Positions 50,650 to 62,119 of a stretch of DNA of 64,000 nucleotides are shown here, piece by piece. The stretch spans positions 9,683,980 through 9,747,979 of the forward strand of contig QVOM02000115.1 of the NCBI GenBank assembly GCA_003586115.2. Reading direction: 5' to 3'. This stretch comes from Salvator merianae (Eukaryota; Chordata; Lepidosauria; Squamata; Teiidae). Position 1 is the stretch's first letter; every line of letters begins with the position of its first letter. Made by a program: the position numbers and the translations under genes. The notes beneath the pieces are model-generated. The model did not search any database. It was not told where the DNA came from and worked only from the letters and a program-made list of their open reading frames with translations.

Positions 50650-52045
50650 TGTTATTTTATTTGACTTGTATCTTGCCCTGTCAACAATAGACCTTAGTAC
50701 ACATCACACAAAAAGATATATACAATGAAATCAATATATATTAAGATTATAAAAAATATTAGAACATTCTTAAAGCATGTATAAAAACAGGATTTAAAGA
50801 AAAATAAAAATTCAGTAAAACTGCTCCATCAAATTAAAAACACCTACACTCAGAGATAAAAACAGTAAAAGTCAGGAGCAGGAGAAGATCTTCTGGAAGA
50901 GATAAGCTTTCAGATTTTTTTCAAAAGGCAATAAGGGATGATGTTATCCTTATTACTTAAGGAGGGTCTTCATCCATGGCAAGTGGTACCAGCCATGAGA
51001 AGGTGGTCCAAGCCATATGACCAGCTACTTGAGTTGAATCTGGAAGCAGATGAGTAGCTAAAACAGTTCGTGAAGGATGGGAATAATATGCTGCCATATC
51101 AGACCCCAGAGAGAACTTTGGCAGCCTAGTTCTGCACCCTCTGAAGCTGCTGAATACTTTTGAAGGGCAGCTCCATGTAGAGCACATTGCCATGATATGA
51201 CTAGAGCATGGGTCATTGACGCCAGGTCAGCTTCCCCAAGAAAAGGGTGCAGCTGGCACACCAAATGAAGGTGTGCAAAGAAATTCTTGACCACTGCACT
51301 AATTGGCCATCAGGAACAAAGGTGGATCCAGGAGTACCCCAAACTGCAAACCTGCTCTTTCAAACTGAGTGCCACCCCATCCAGAGCAGGCTGAGACCGT
51401 AATTCCTGATTAGCATTTCTCCTGATATACAATACTTCCACCTTTGGTGCAATCTGACAGGACTTTTTTTCAATTGTCCCTTTTAGAAAATACATATCTT
51501 CTGTAGATACCCCCAAAACATGGATCCAGACAGTAAAAGAAATAATCCTACCTCATGTTTCCACATGTTGCTCTTCCTTCACCTCAAAGTTGCTCTCAGT
51601 TTTATTATCTTCTGTATGAGGAAGGGGCAGCCGTTCCCAAGCTTCAGGATTGGTTAAACCACTCTTGCGGATTTCCTGTCTGCCCTTACAGGCTCAAATT
51701 CACCCAGAGGCCAACTCATTAAGTGTGTCTGATCCCACCCCTCTTCTGGATTTAATCTGGCTTGTTTACCTACATACAGCCCATCATGACTTCCAGCCCC
51801 TAGTTCAAGATAGCCACTGTCTTCCTGGCATCCAATGACACAAAGACGTAGAGCTGTGTGTCATCAGCATACTGATGACTATACAGCCCACTGCTTTGGA
51901 TGATCTCTCCCAGCGGTTTCATGCAGATATTACACAATGTGGGGGACAGGGTAGAACCCTGCCACTCTCCCAAAGCCAAAGGACAGAGGAGGCAAGACAA
52001 TGGCAGTATGAAAGAGGCAGTGCAGAGACACTGTCTCTGCAATTA
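50650..52045 (-). mobile_element. L2-like LINE remnant, split by a nested element
   Basis: On the minus strand, 52042-51800 keeps a readable reverse-transcriptase piece: GSTLSPTLCNICMKPLGEII then SHQYADDTQLYVFVSLDAR, with the catalytic YADD motif. The 3' part continues at 51445-50650 after an insertion at 51446-51740. The TTATTTGACTTGTAT...TGCCCTG tail region at about 50655-50690 is its 3' end. Stops and indels make it dead. Confidence 0.82.
51446..51740. mobile_element. Non-autonomous DNA element nested in the L2-like LINE
   Basis: Ends GGTGCAATCTGACAGG (51446) and GTGTCTGATCCCACCC (51740) are inverted repeats of each other and match 46827-47282. The interior also matches (AAAATACATATCTTCTG; CCTCATGTTTCCACATGTT). 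The LINE sequence CTTCCACCTT before it and CTTCTGGATTTAATC after it join to match the uninterrupted LINE at about 39885 (CTTCTGTCTTATCTGCATTC). Confidence 0.75.
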
Positions 52046-53510
52046 ACTCATGCTGGGTCTCCTGATACCCATCTTCTCCTATCTCAGTTGTTGATCTCCA
52101 TTTGTCCTAATCAACTATAGCTGCTTGAGGAGGATGACCTAGGGAGTATGATGGGTCGGACCTGCTGCTTGGGTTGCATGTACCTTCTTTGCTCTGGTTT
52201 TTCTGGGTGCTTGTGGCCACATGGCAAGAAAGTGCCCAGACCTTTGGGATAGGAAGCCACGAATTGGTGATTATGAAACGTGTCTGCTGCCTGCAGGAGG
52301 GAGGGTTATCAGAGAGGCACAGCACAACAAATGGGATGTCTGAACAGGAATTGTGTGGTTCAGATGCAGCCAGTGACCTTCTCTACACTTCATACCTTCT
52401 GGCCCATTTCTGGGTAAGCAAGGAACATATAGACAAATTCTGCTGGCAGTGTGTAGGAGAGACTGCAATCACACAGGCTGCCACATGAGCCCCTCAGTGC
52501 TAGAGCTTTATTTACACACACACGCACACACACACACACACACACACACTTTTCAAGGACCTGCGGGAGGCTAATGCTCTGTCTCAGTCATAATCAGATG
52601 CAGAGGAAGCCTTTCCACTCTTTTTCTTCTTCTTTTTTTAACTGAAGCAAAGCAATTTGTGTCTGCTTGTATAGTGCAGCATGGAGAATTTTTCAAGAAC
52701 GATCAGATTTTAAAGACTTTGCAGAGGAATTCTAATTCTTTATCCTATGTGACAATAACAAATCCTTCCCCACTTCCTTTTCTTACTCACATCAGTTGGA
52801 TTTAATGCCAGGAGCCAAGCAAGGCCAATCTCCTTAACTTTCATATAAGTACATTTTTGAAGTAATGACAGTGGAGGGCACTATGGTCCCATGTCTTTAA
52901 AAAGACCTGGCAATAGTCCTAAATCCTAATCCTTTGAAGGTAGAAGATGGCATATTAAAGTCACATAAATATCCTTACACACAAGGTTGCTTCACCTTCT
53001 GTATTAAAACTTCTCTGTGAGAGGACACAAGATAAATTTTGCAGGTTAAAAATCAGAGCAACCATTTTAGCTGAGTGACTAGATTTGCTACGTTTTCCCC
53101 TGAGAGGGTTTAGCGTCCGATCCAAATTCCACTCCTCTCCTAGTAAACAGTAGCATAATAGAATGCATGCAAGAAGGCGCTGCCCCACTTAAACAATTGT
53201 GCATGGCCGGAGGCACATATCTGCTTGCTGCATATTTATGTGTAAGTTAGGCCTAGAGGTTGGATACATGCACAGGGAATCACAGATGAAGCCAGCTCAT
53301 TATCAGCTGTATCTGGAAGGACAGAAGAGAGCAAGGAAAAAGTTGCATTTTTTGCCTTTTCTCGACCACAAGTAATGAAGCTCTGGCTGAGACGGTAACT
53401 GAACCATTGTGTTATACTGTACAGATATGTACCATGGAGTCCAAAAGCTCACAGGAAATTTTAATTCAGAAATCAGCCTCTTTCCCAATTTTACAGCTAA
53501 CATGACTTGC
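52046..53510. other. No gene recognised
   Basis: Apart from the CA microsatellite, unassigned sequence with short frames on both strands. Confidence 0.45.
52514..52549. repeat. CA dinucleotide microsatellite
   Basis: About 17 CA units with one GC interruption. Confidence 0.95.
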
Positions 53511-53960
53511 TTAAGCTGCCTCCAGATGACGAGAGATGTTGGATTTTGTTTCGATCTTGCAATTGCCTCTCACCGTTCCTGCCAGATGGCAGGGCAAGCA
53601 TGGACACTTACTTGTCTGGATGCTGGCTCCCACAATGACATGGTTCGTACTTCTGGGTATTTTGCTGGAGGTAAATTCCCAGAAGTGTGGTGGCCATTTT
53701 CAGGCTGGTTTGACCTTGTACATGCGTGGGGGGCATTTTCATCAAGGACATGCCAAAAAGCAAGCATTCAGACGAGGTAAGTCATTTTTGCTATTCTGGG
53801 AAAATCCAGGTGGAGAGTTGATTTTCCTGGAATAGTGATAATGCACAATTTCACCCCTATATCCTGGAACTTTGTTGTGATTGCCATGGATATATATGGC
53901 AACCCCAACATAGCCCTGGAATAATCTCCAATTTTAGGCCCTGTCTGGATGGGATCTTGG
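53511..53960. repeat. DNA repeat with CATCCAGAC-type ends, partner of 23100-23373
   Basis: The left end TAAGCTGCCTCCAGATGA and the right end TGTCTGGATGGGATCTT are imperfect inverted repeats. The interior from about 53640 parallels 23100-23373 (GGAAAATCCAGGT...TTTTCCTGG; ATTGCCATGGATATATATGG). A related left end alone occurs at 36590-36605 (AAGGCTGCATCCAGATG). Confidence 0.5.
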
Positions 53961-54539
53961 ATTGTGGAATGTCTAGTTTACCCCACAGTGGCTATCTTAA
54001 GCCATAGTACATGGAGATACGTATAGCCCAGATTTTTTAAGAGAAAGCCATTAATAGTAGTGCAGTGAAGCTTAAGCTCAGACAGCTTCATGGAGCAAAG
54101 TTACTGATGCCTGTATAAGAACTGCTTTGTTGTAGGCAGTTGGGTAGGCTGGAAGGGGTTCAGTCATTCCCTCTGAGAACGGTTTGTTGGCCCTGCCTGA
54201 AATTTTCCTTCTGACACATGTCTTTGCCCTTCTGCAGGTAATCAATTGTGTAAAACAACTGCCTGGTTTAAGGGCACCTAGTTTAACCCTGAGGCCTGAT
54301 GACACTGGTATAGCCACCAAGGAATGAGACATTGTCTTTTTGTGTGTGTGTTTATCCTCACATGTGTACTTTTAAGTTATGTTTTGGACTGCCTTTCTGC
54401 TATTACCTCTTGTAGTCCAGAACAATGGATCTGCAACAAAGCAAATCAGTCCCAAGGCTGGGACAGATCACAACACTGTCTGCATGGCAGACAGTATCCA
54501 CACTGAGTTTTGGAGCTGACCTCCATGAACTATGATGGC

Positions 54540-54856
54540 CAGGAACTTTAGTTCCTGGCTTCAGAGTTACTGGGGACCCATTTTGGTGGCACAATTTGGT
54601 GCTCCGCTGAAATGGGTCTCCTAGTAATCTGGAATATGGAGACATGCACCTTTTGCAGGCTTCCGTGATCCAGATTTGGCCTGGCTATTATTCTAGTAGA
54701 TCTCGATATTGTGGTCCACCAGAGATCCAGATTAGGAGTCTCCTGATCTGGAACATGCACTATCCTGTGTGAACAGAGCATACTAACATGCAGAAGGGAG
54801 GCCCTTAGTTCATTTGCTGGTGCAGAAAACCAGCAAGTGCAGAAAGGCCCTTAGCT
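54540..54856. repeat. Foldback repeat, copy E of the GGGACC-core family
   Basis: Core 54572-54621: GGGGACCCATTTTGGTGGCA ... CCGCTGAAATGGGTCTCC. It is preceded by CAGGAACTTTAGTTCCTGG, itself a palindrome. The right end GTGCAGAAAGGCCC is followed by TTA and resembles the right end of the 58313 element. The left end was not identified. Confidence 0.55.
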
Positions 54857-57339
54857 GACAGCCCTGAGCTTTCTTGGAGTAGAAAGGAGGATATTATATA
54901 TAAATAACAAATGAAATGAAATTAAGTTGCAAAAAATTCAGTTTGCTTTTACATTGCATTAGTTTTGAAGGACCTGTAAACTTTTTGAACCAGTTTAAGT
55001 AATTGTTTGGATTATTAACTTCAGAAACATCAGGGGAGATTAAAATGATTTCTAGACCAGGAAATAGCAGAAAGTCACTGCATTTTCTTCCACTTTATGT
55101 GCTCTGATTGTATGTCTGCTTGACTACTATATGCTATTCTGTCTATGCTTAGTTTGAAAGTACAGCATTGAAATAATGTATCTATCTGTGGTTACTTTTG
55201 TGCAAATTTTTCATTGTGCTGTAAATTTCCTAAATGTTTCACCGTGATGCCTCTTCAGAGGCTTCCCTTCAGTATCCCTTCTGCTTCCTTTTTCTTATTC
55301 CAGTTCTGGGAATGGAAATCCATTGCAAGTAATGCTTTATCACACAGGGAGGACAGACAGCGGTGAGTTTTTTGAACTTGTTTCCCCACCAGGTTCTTTG
55401 TAGAGCTACTGGCTTATGCGAATAAGCTATTCACGTTTAGGCCTCCAACACAGGTAAATACCCATTTATTTAAAGTCTAGTCAAGGGCAAGATTATATTG
55501 TTTCCGCAAACAAGCTAAGGGGCTCCTGCATTACAGTCTTCCAAGTGCTTACGCACACTGGCTTAAGGGAAGGAAGTGAAATAGCACAGACCTTGAGCAA
55601 GATGTAGGAAGGACACATTATTCTTAAAGCGTCCAAAGGAATGTGTAGCCTCAGGGCAGACATCTTTTTTTATTTTTTTAAGCCTGCATACAGAATGCTT
55701 CAAATCTCCTGATTTCTTTTTTGAGCAAAGTCCTTGTTTCCAAGATAAGCCAGTATTGGGCGGGTGGGGAAGGTCATGCAAATGATTAAAGCAGGATACA
55801 CTTTGTCAGTATTATTATCACTAATTATTGTGATTGTGATTATCTGTTTATAAATGGATTTCCACTAGCAAAATGGAAAAAAAACCCAACAAGAAACACC
55901 CTCCAGAAGGGTGTTGTGAAACATGGCAGATTTTTTAAAAAATTACATCCTGCTAATAGAGAACTGCAAAGGATCCGATTTGGGGGTAATATTGTTGTAA
56001 AAGAACAAGCTTATCACCTGTGGCTATCTCTGGGGTTACTAAGGGGCTTTACTAAGGTCAGATAACTGATAATTCCTTTAGGTTCTGTTTTTTTATGTGC
56101 AAGGTAGATAATGATTTGTTTGTATAAGGCATTTGCTAATAAATTCTTCAATTGCAGGCAACAGCATTCTGGCTCGCGTTAAAATTCCCCAGTTTTTCAG
56201 AGTCATTTGGCATAGCTTTATCTTTATACTAGAGAAACCTTGAGGCTAACCTCATAAGGCTGGCCTCTGTCATGTGATTCTGGGCAGACTTCCTTGGAAA
56301 GAAGCACACTAAAGTAATTATGCAATGCTTTGCTAAAATTATGGTGTGTAAGGAAAATAGGTACCTGGTGAAGCAGCTATCCAGGTGTTTCACTGAGGAG
56401 ATGTTTCATTTATGTGTGTTCCAATTTTCTTTGTTTGTTGTGTTTGTAACCCACCCTTCATGCAAAGGTGGGGAGGCTAACAATGGCTACTGCTTCAGTT
56501 ACTTCATTTTTTTATGCAAAGAGTAAACTTTTCTAAGGTGCAGCTATTTTTGTGAGGACTTTCAAAGGTATTTTGGAGTCTTTGCCCGCTTTAGAGGTTG
56601 TTTGCACAGATGCAGGCATTCTATGTGCTTTCTGTGTCAGCTGATAGGTCAAACTCCATTGCCTGTAGGATTAACACTATTTTCAAGACCTTGGTTCTTT
56701 CTCCTCAACTGTAGATAAGAGAAGCATCTTATCTCTTGCTCTTTTGAAAAGCATATACATGAAATAGCAACTGGTTTAGACATCTAATGACCTCTATCCC
56801 CACCATTAAAAAAACCCACATTTTACGGCACAACACAGCCATAGACATGTTTCCAGTAGGTGAGTTCAGGTTAATGATCAAATGCCCATTTGCATCATTT
56901 GTTGTGAGAATTGCGTGTTCCATCAGCAATTCACACAGAAGTAGCAATAAGCACTATCTTAACATGTGTCCTATTCAGACTATATGTGCGTGTATGCTAG
57001 GGAACTAAAATATGCTGAAGTCTTTGAGCATGTGTAAACTGTGTGTTTAGATAACAAGAGCAACCACACTGAGAAAGCTTTTTTCTGTTTTTGTATGTGC
57101 CTAATTTCTCTTGAGTGTGGTGGTGGTACTTGAGGGTCTTAGGATTCTGAGCTGTATATGCGATATAATACTCCTTCAGGTTAACTATTCTAGAATGGCT
57201 TAGCATTTTAAAAGGAAGAATTGGTGGGCTTTTCAGCAAGGGACATTGCCCCATGATAAGAAGGGGGCTAAAAGCTTCCCTTCTCCATGCTAGTGCAAAT
57301 TACGGGAAGCCCTGTTCCTTCCTAGCATGCTCCGTCAAC
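54857..57339. other. No gene recognised
   Basis: AT-rich, short chance frames. 56440-56485 has a short LINE-tail-like phrase (GTAACCCACCCTTCATGCAAAGG). Confidence 0.45.
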
Positions 57340-57690
57340 ACATGGTGCCCTAGCCTGGTTTTCCAGTACATCTTGACACCAAGGTCTACTGGGGTGCCAG
57401 CGCTAGTACCACTGAAGCATGTGTATGGGATACTTCTGGGGACACTTTACACGGGTGCATGAACTTTCATTCCTGACCTGCGGAGCATTTGGAGCACCAG
57501 TGCTGGCTCTGAAACCTGTGCACGCTGCAGAGGCACTGCAAGTGCCAGCACAGGATAGGACATCCCAATGAGGACAGCCTTATCCTGCACTAGAAGCAAC
57601 CTGTCCCAGCTTTGGGCAGGTTGCTCATTCTGGGACAGGGTAGCCTGCCATGTCCTGAGATCGATGACATCAGTGCAAGTACAACCTGTA
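57340..57690. repeat. Possible eroded member of the GGGACC-core family (copy F)
   Basis: Includes GTGCATGAACTTTCATTCC and CTAGAAGCAACCTGTCCCAG...GGGACAGGGTAGCC. These parallel CCAGAAGCAATCTGTTCCAA and GATAGCCCGCC in copy A and GGGACAATGGGG in copy B. Weak, by eye only. Confidence 0.3.
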
Positions 57691-58312
57691 GTGGAAATTG
57701 ACAGGTGATACAGTTGAAAAAGCTTTAGTGTGATATGTTCAAAAATCCCAGGCTCACTGTAGCCCAGCAGCTCTGTTTCAAGCCATGCAATGGACTATAT
57801 GGGAGGTTATGAAGCTCACATAACTGTAAGCAAGGTACCTAGTTAATATTAGCTGAAGATGATAAAAGGCACTTCAGCCACAAAGCAGGCTGGCTACAGA
57901 AATTGCCAAATCAATTAACCTAGCCATAGAAAAAGCTGAAAAATCCCCAGGTATATCTGATTGGCAGATTTTCTACAGCTTTCGGTAACCCTGCCACGGA
58001 GCTCTAGTGAAAAGGCAGTCCTGTTGTCAGTAAAATGTTTTGAGGTGAGAGGCAAGTAGGCATGAAAGGAGAATATAAGAAGTTATGAGCATATTGGAAG
58101 ATCCAGCTCTCACACTAGTTTTTGTCAGATATTTGTTAGTAAGAGTGAAGTTGGAAAGTTATGACTAGAGACAAAGCATAGAATCATAATTTGTGGCTGA
58201 CAAAGGAATTATCATTTGCAGCTGTGAGCTTTTAAGATTTTGGCACTTGTTTGGGACTATGTTCTTTAAATGCTGTCAGGTGATATGGTTCTAGATACAC
58301 ACTTTTTTCTTA

Positions 58313-58492
58313 GGCCCTTTCTGCACTTGGCTTTATTCTGGATCATATCCCAGAACAGGGACCTGCTATCCGCACGCTAGTGGAGTTTACAGCAAACCCT
58401 GCATGGGGCCCGCCACAGTTCCTACTAGCATACAGATGGCAGGTCCCCATTCCAGGATATAATCTGGTATAAGGCCAAGTGCAGAAAGGGCC
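58313..58492. mobile_element. 180-bp near-complete palindrome with TTA target duplication
   Basis: GGCCCTTTCTGCACTTGGC at 58313 is inverted at 58474-58492. The inverse relation continues across the whole element (GGGACCTGCTATCC against GGCAGGTCCCC; GCTAGTGG against CTACTAGC) to a centre near 58403. TTA flanks both sides (58310-58312, 58493-58495). No coding content. Confidence 0.85.
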
Positions 58493-59405
58493 TTAGCTAT
58501 ACCAGTTTGCCAAGTACTCAGATGAATCTGAGAGGAATCCATCCACTTGGGAGGCCCCACTAGAAGTAGTGAAGGTAGTTTACAGCCTTACATTTGAGGG
58601 GGCCAGTTTCTTAGCTGTGGGAACACTGGTGTGTACATTCATGCTATGTGCCAATACATTAAACTTTAAGCCATGTAAGTGGGCCAAGACTGGGATGCCC
58701 AAGAACCATTCCTGCATGCCAAGTTCCTTGCCCTTTATACTTGCATCAGCTTTCCTACCATGTGAAAAAGTTATTTCCTATTTCCTACTGGTTTCATTTA
58801 AAGGAGGAGCAGCAAGATGGTGTCAAAGCAACTGCACTTTCATGAGTTTTTCCCTGCTAACTTGCTAGTTTGCTACTTTCGATATCAGCTGCCGTGTTTT
58901 TAAGCTGCTCCTGCTACTTATTTAAGGCCATAGACTTTTATCTTCATAGATATTTACTAAAGTTGCTGCCCTTCTACTATTATATTGGTTTCATTCAGCA
59001 GAAGGCATGGCTATATAGTCAAAATGAGAGACAACTATAAACTAAGTATAGCAGACTATAAGATCAAAAGTCCTTGCCAGAGACTTTTTTTTTCCTGCAA
59101 AAAGTTTTTCCCCTTTTATCTAGATCACTAGTTATAAACATATTGCAATATTTGACCAGAAGATTAATTTTGATTTATGTTTCACAATTAAGCACATAAT
59201 GACTGAGTGAAAGAAGTTAGTGGTTCTGCACAAAAAAACCCCCTGGAAATAATGTTGCATCAAAGTAAGTATTGGAGGGCAAAACAAGAAAGCCTGAGCA
59301 ACAATATCCAAGCAAGTAATATAATTCTATCATACTTGAAACTTTTTTTTTTTTAAATAATAGTATGGTGTTTAATGTGGGCTTTTAACTAATACCTTAT
59401 GCAAA

Positions 59406-59876
59406 GAGCTTGTTCACACTTTTCGCTAGGAGCACCTGCATACTTACTAGTGAAGTACATCCACACTGCACAGAGGCCCTTGCTATTGGGAGTTGGATAC
59501 AATTGCTCCTGATCTCTACTAGCTGTGGAGTACAAAATTGTACTCCACAACTGGACTGGGAGCAGCTGGACTGCTCCCAGTATGCAGCATTTACACCTGT
59601 TTCTAGGTGCAAATTCTGTGCAGAGTTGTGCAGTCTGGTGCGGCTGCGACTATGGCTGCACAATCACGCTGTGTCCCCAGTTGCCATGGCAGTGGCCAGA
59701 TGTTTCTCTAGCCACTGCCATGGCACAGGTGGCCAGCATTCTCACTATGAGTGCTGGAAGTCCATTGCCAGGATGTTCCAGCCCTCACAGGTTAAATGGC
59801 TGCCATACTGTGAGGTCTATTCCAACTTGGAATGTTTGATTCCAAACATTCCAAGATGGTAAGTGTGAAAAGGCCC
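59406..59876. mobile_element. Hairpin-chain DNA element, AAA target duplication
   Basis: The ends GAGCTTGTTCACACTT and AAGTGTGAAAAGGCCC are inverted repeats, with AAA on both flanks. Inside are four hairpins: a perfect 26-bp palindrome at 59524-59549, 10-bp arms at 59556-59580, perfect 14-bp arms at 59683-59696/59711-59724 and 13-bp arms at 59826-59855. The 150-codon frame at 59410-59862 is a by-product; its reverse strand is also open. Confidence 0.78.
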
Positions 59877-61266
59877 AAATATATTCACTATGTTTGTGCC
59901 TCAAATGATGCTTATAGGAACATATAGTATGACATATATAGTGCAGTTTAAGGTCCCTGAGTGTTTCTATACACCCGTTTTTACAATCTGGGTATATATT
60001 GTATATTTTCTGGCTCCTCACTCCTTCCTTTGGAGAAGTGTCAAATCTACCAAGATGTTTGCTCCTTTCAGCCATGCATCGCCTGTGACTCAAAAAAGTA
60101 AAACAATAGAAAATTTCACTTAAACTCACTCATCTTGGTTACCAATGCCCATTGCTTTAATAAGAATCCCTTCATCCCAGTTTCCTTTAGTATAGTCTTA
60201 ATATTCAATTCACTCCTTGCCTTTCAATTTTCTTAACTTTTGGTGCCAAAAAAAGAGTGAATTCCTTACCAAAAGAGTGTATAAAATTATTGTAATTTAA
60301 ATATGTAAATAAGTAATGCGGAAGATAGTAACCTGGTTCCTGGCAGTATGTTATCCAGGGGCAACTGATAGGAATTTTCAAGGTTTTCCCCTTATGGTTA
60401 TGACTGTGTAAGATTTCCACAGAAGTATATATGTTTGTTCTAGAACAGTGATAATTTTTCTTCCCCTGGAAGTTAACCTGCTGATAAACATAAGTAATCC
60501 AGCCTCATGATCAGTGATCATTCCCAAAGTCTTGCCTAATTCATTTGCTGTGTCTTCCTAAGGGACATGACACAAGGCAGCTGGAAATTCTTCCTAAAAT
60601 GCATTGATATTGATTTGAAATAGAGCAACCCCCTGGTGTTTTGCAAGTCTGTCCATGGTTGGTGTGAAAATGCATTGCCATCCGCCACATGAATGCTACA
60701 GAAGCTGCTTGAGGCAGGTCACATTAGCACAATAGCAGAGCAACCAGATACATTCTTCTTTAAAATATATGCCTTGCCTTCCTCCGAGGTGTCAAGTATT
60801 GAAGGGGGCTTTCAGAATCATCATTACTGGGAGAAATCAAGTGTGTACAGAATACAGCCTCCAAAAAGAACTTAATGGTTTTAGTGTACTTAAGAAGATG
60901 TCTCAGATATGTAGTACTTTGGGAATTTAGTGTCCATTTAGTGTCAGAAATTGGGAATATTATTAAGAGCAGTTGAATCTATGAAGATCCAAGCCAGCAG
61001 CCACAGGTAGCTAAAGATGATTTACTTATTTCTTCAAGGCAATTCCTATCCCCAAACCTGATACATAGCACTCAAGAAAGAACTGGCATGACAGATACCA
61101 GAGAACAAGCGCATTTGTTAATTCAATGCACTTTGCTTCCAACTCCAACACACATGGGATGTGTGTCTGTGTGTGACAGGGAACGTGGGGAGAATGAGGG
61201 TCAAGATGCGAGATTTGCCTGCTGAAAATAATACTATGCCAGGCTGGTAAAGTTGGAATGCAGTGA

Positions 61267-61620
61267 TGGCCATTCACACTACAAGTGCTAGATTAGCCCT
61301 GTACCTGTCCAGCAGTACTTGCAGTGTGAACGGCTAGCTGGAATTCTCATGGCAAAGTCCGAACCACCATCCAGTGCATGGATGGATATTGTCATGGCTA
61401 TCTGGCAGTTGTGAATGATTGCACAGCTACAGTACACAGCCCACACCCTCTTGCTGCGCAGCGCCCAGAAGAAGGTGTGGATCTGCTGTCCCAGGAGCAA
61501 TCCAACTGCTCCTGGTCAGCCTGGGTACTGCTTTTTAGTTGTCCACAGCTGGATTGGCCTTGGGAGGTCTGAGGCAACTCCAGGTGAACTGTGGTGGTGG
61601 TGGCTGAGTGCAGATGGGCC
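61267..61620. mobile_element. Hairpin-chain DNA element, TGA target duplication
   Basis: The left end TGGCCATTCACACT and the right end AGTGCAGATGGGCC are imperfect inverted repeats flanked by TGA (61264-61266, 61621-61623). Internal hairpins are ATTCACACTACAAGTGCT against AGTACTTGCAGTGTGAA (61272-61331), CCACACCCTCTT against AAGAAGGTGTGG, and CCAGGAGCA against TGCTCCTGG. Related to 59406-59876 by architecture and by the GGAGCA...TGCTCC hairpin. Confidence 0.65.
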
Positions 61621-61659
61621 TGACATCAAGTGGACTGGAGGAGCTGGTAAGTATAAATA

Positions 61660-61856
61660 AGCCCTATGTTTTATAGTTTATGCATGGAATGACTGTGTTG
61701 CATGGTTTTAATGTTGGGTTTTTAATTGTTTTTTAACATTAGATTGTATTATTAAAATTATATTTTATTGTATTATTTTGCTGTGAGCCGCTCCGAGTCC
61801 ACGGAGAGGGGCGGCATACAAATCTAATAAATTAAATTAAATTAAATTAAATTATA
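61660..61856 (+). mobile_element. LINE 3' end with stem-loop and AAATT tail
   Basis: A T-rich 3' UTR is followed by CTGTGAGCCGCTCCGAGTCC, ACGGAGAGGGGCGGCATAC and AAATCTAATAAATTAAATT repeats to about 61855. CCGCTCC (61788-61794) pairs with GGGGCGG (61808-61814), allowing one G-U pair in RNA. This is the stem-loop tail typical of reptilian L2/CR1-type LINEs and of SINEs that use them. Confidence 0.7.
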
Positions 61857-62119
61857 TCCAATCCCCTGTTGCTCCACAGCTAAAAATATAGATCTTTATG
61901 GAAACTGTGCTAACTTAGAAGGCCAGTGCAGCAAAATCTAATATTTTGCAGTGATGGTTTCTTCCAGATGCAAGGTACATTCCACCATCCCCCAGCATTG
62001 CATTGGGATTGACAGACTTTTCTGTGACCTTCCCAATGCGAAGCCATTTGCAACATAAAGAAAACACGTTGCAAAGCTATTATGCAAAATTCAGCAATGT
62101 CACTGAGTGTCCTGTGATA

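Noticed and set aside
51800..52042. Reverse-transcriptase frame as a possible retrovirus
   Set aside because: The HQYADDTQLY context and the tail structure are of L2-type non-LTR LINEs. No LTR, gag or env was seen.
59410..59862. 150-codon open frame on the plus strand
   Set aside because: It lies wholly inside a hairpin-chain DNA element and has no recognisable domain.
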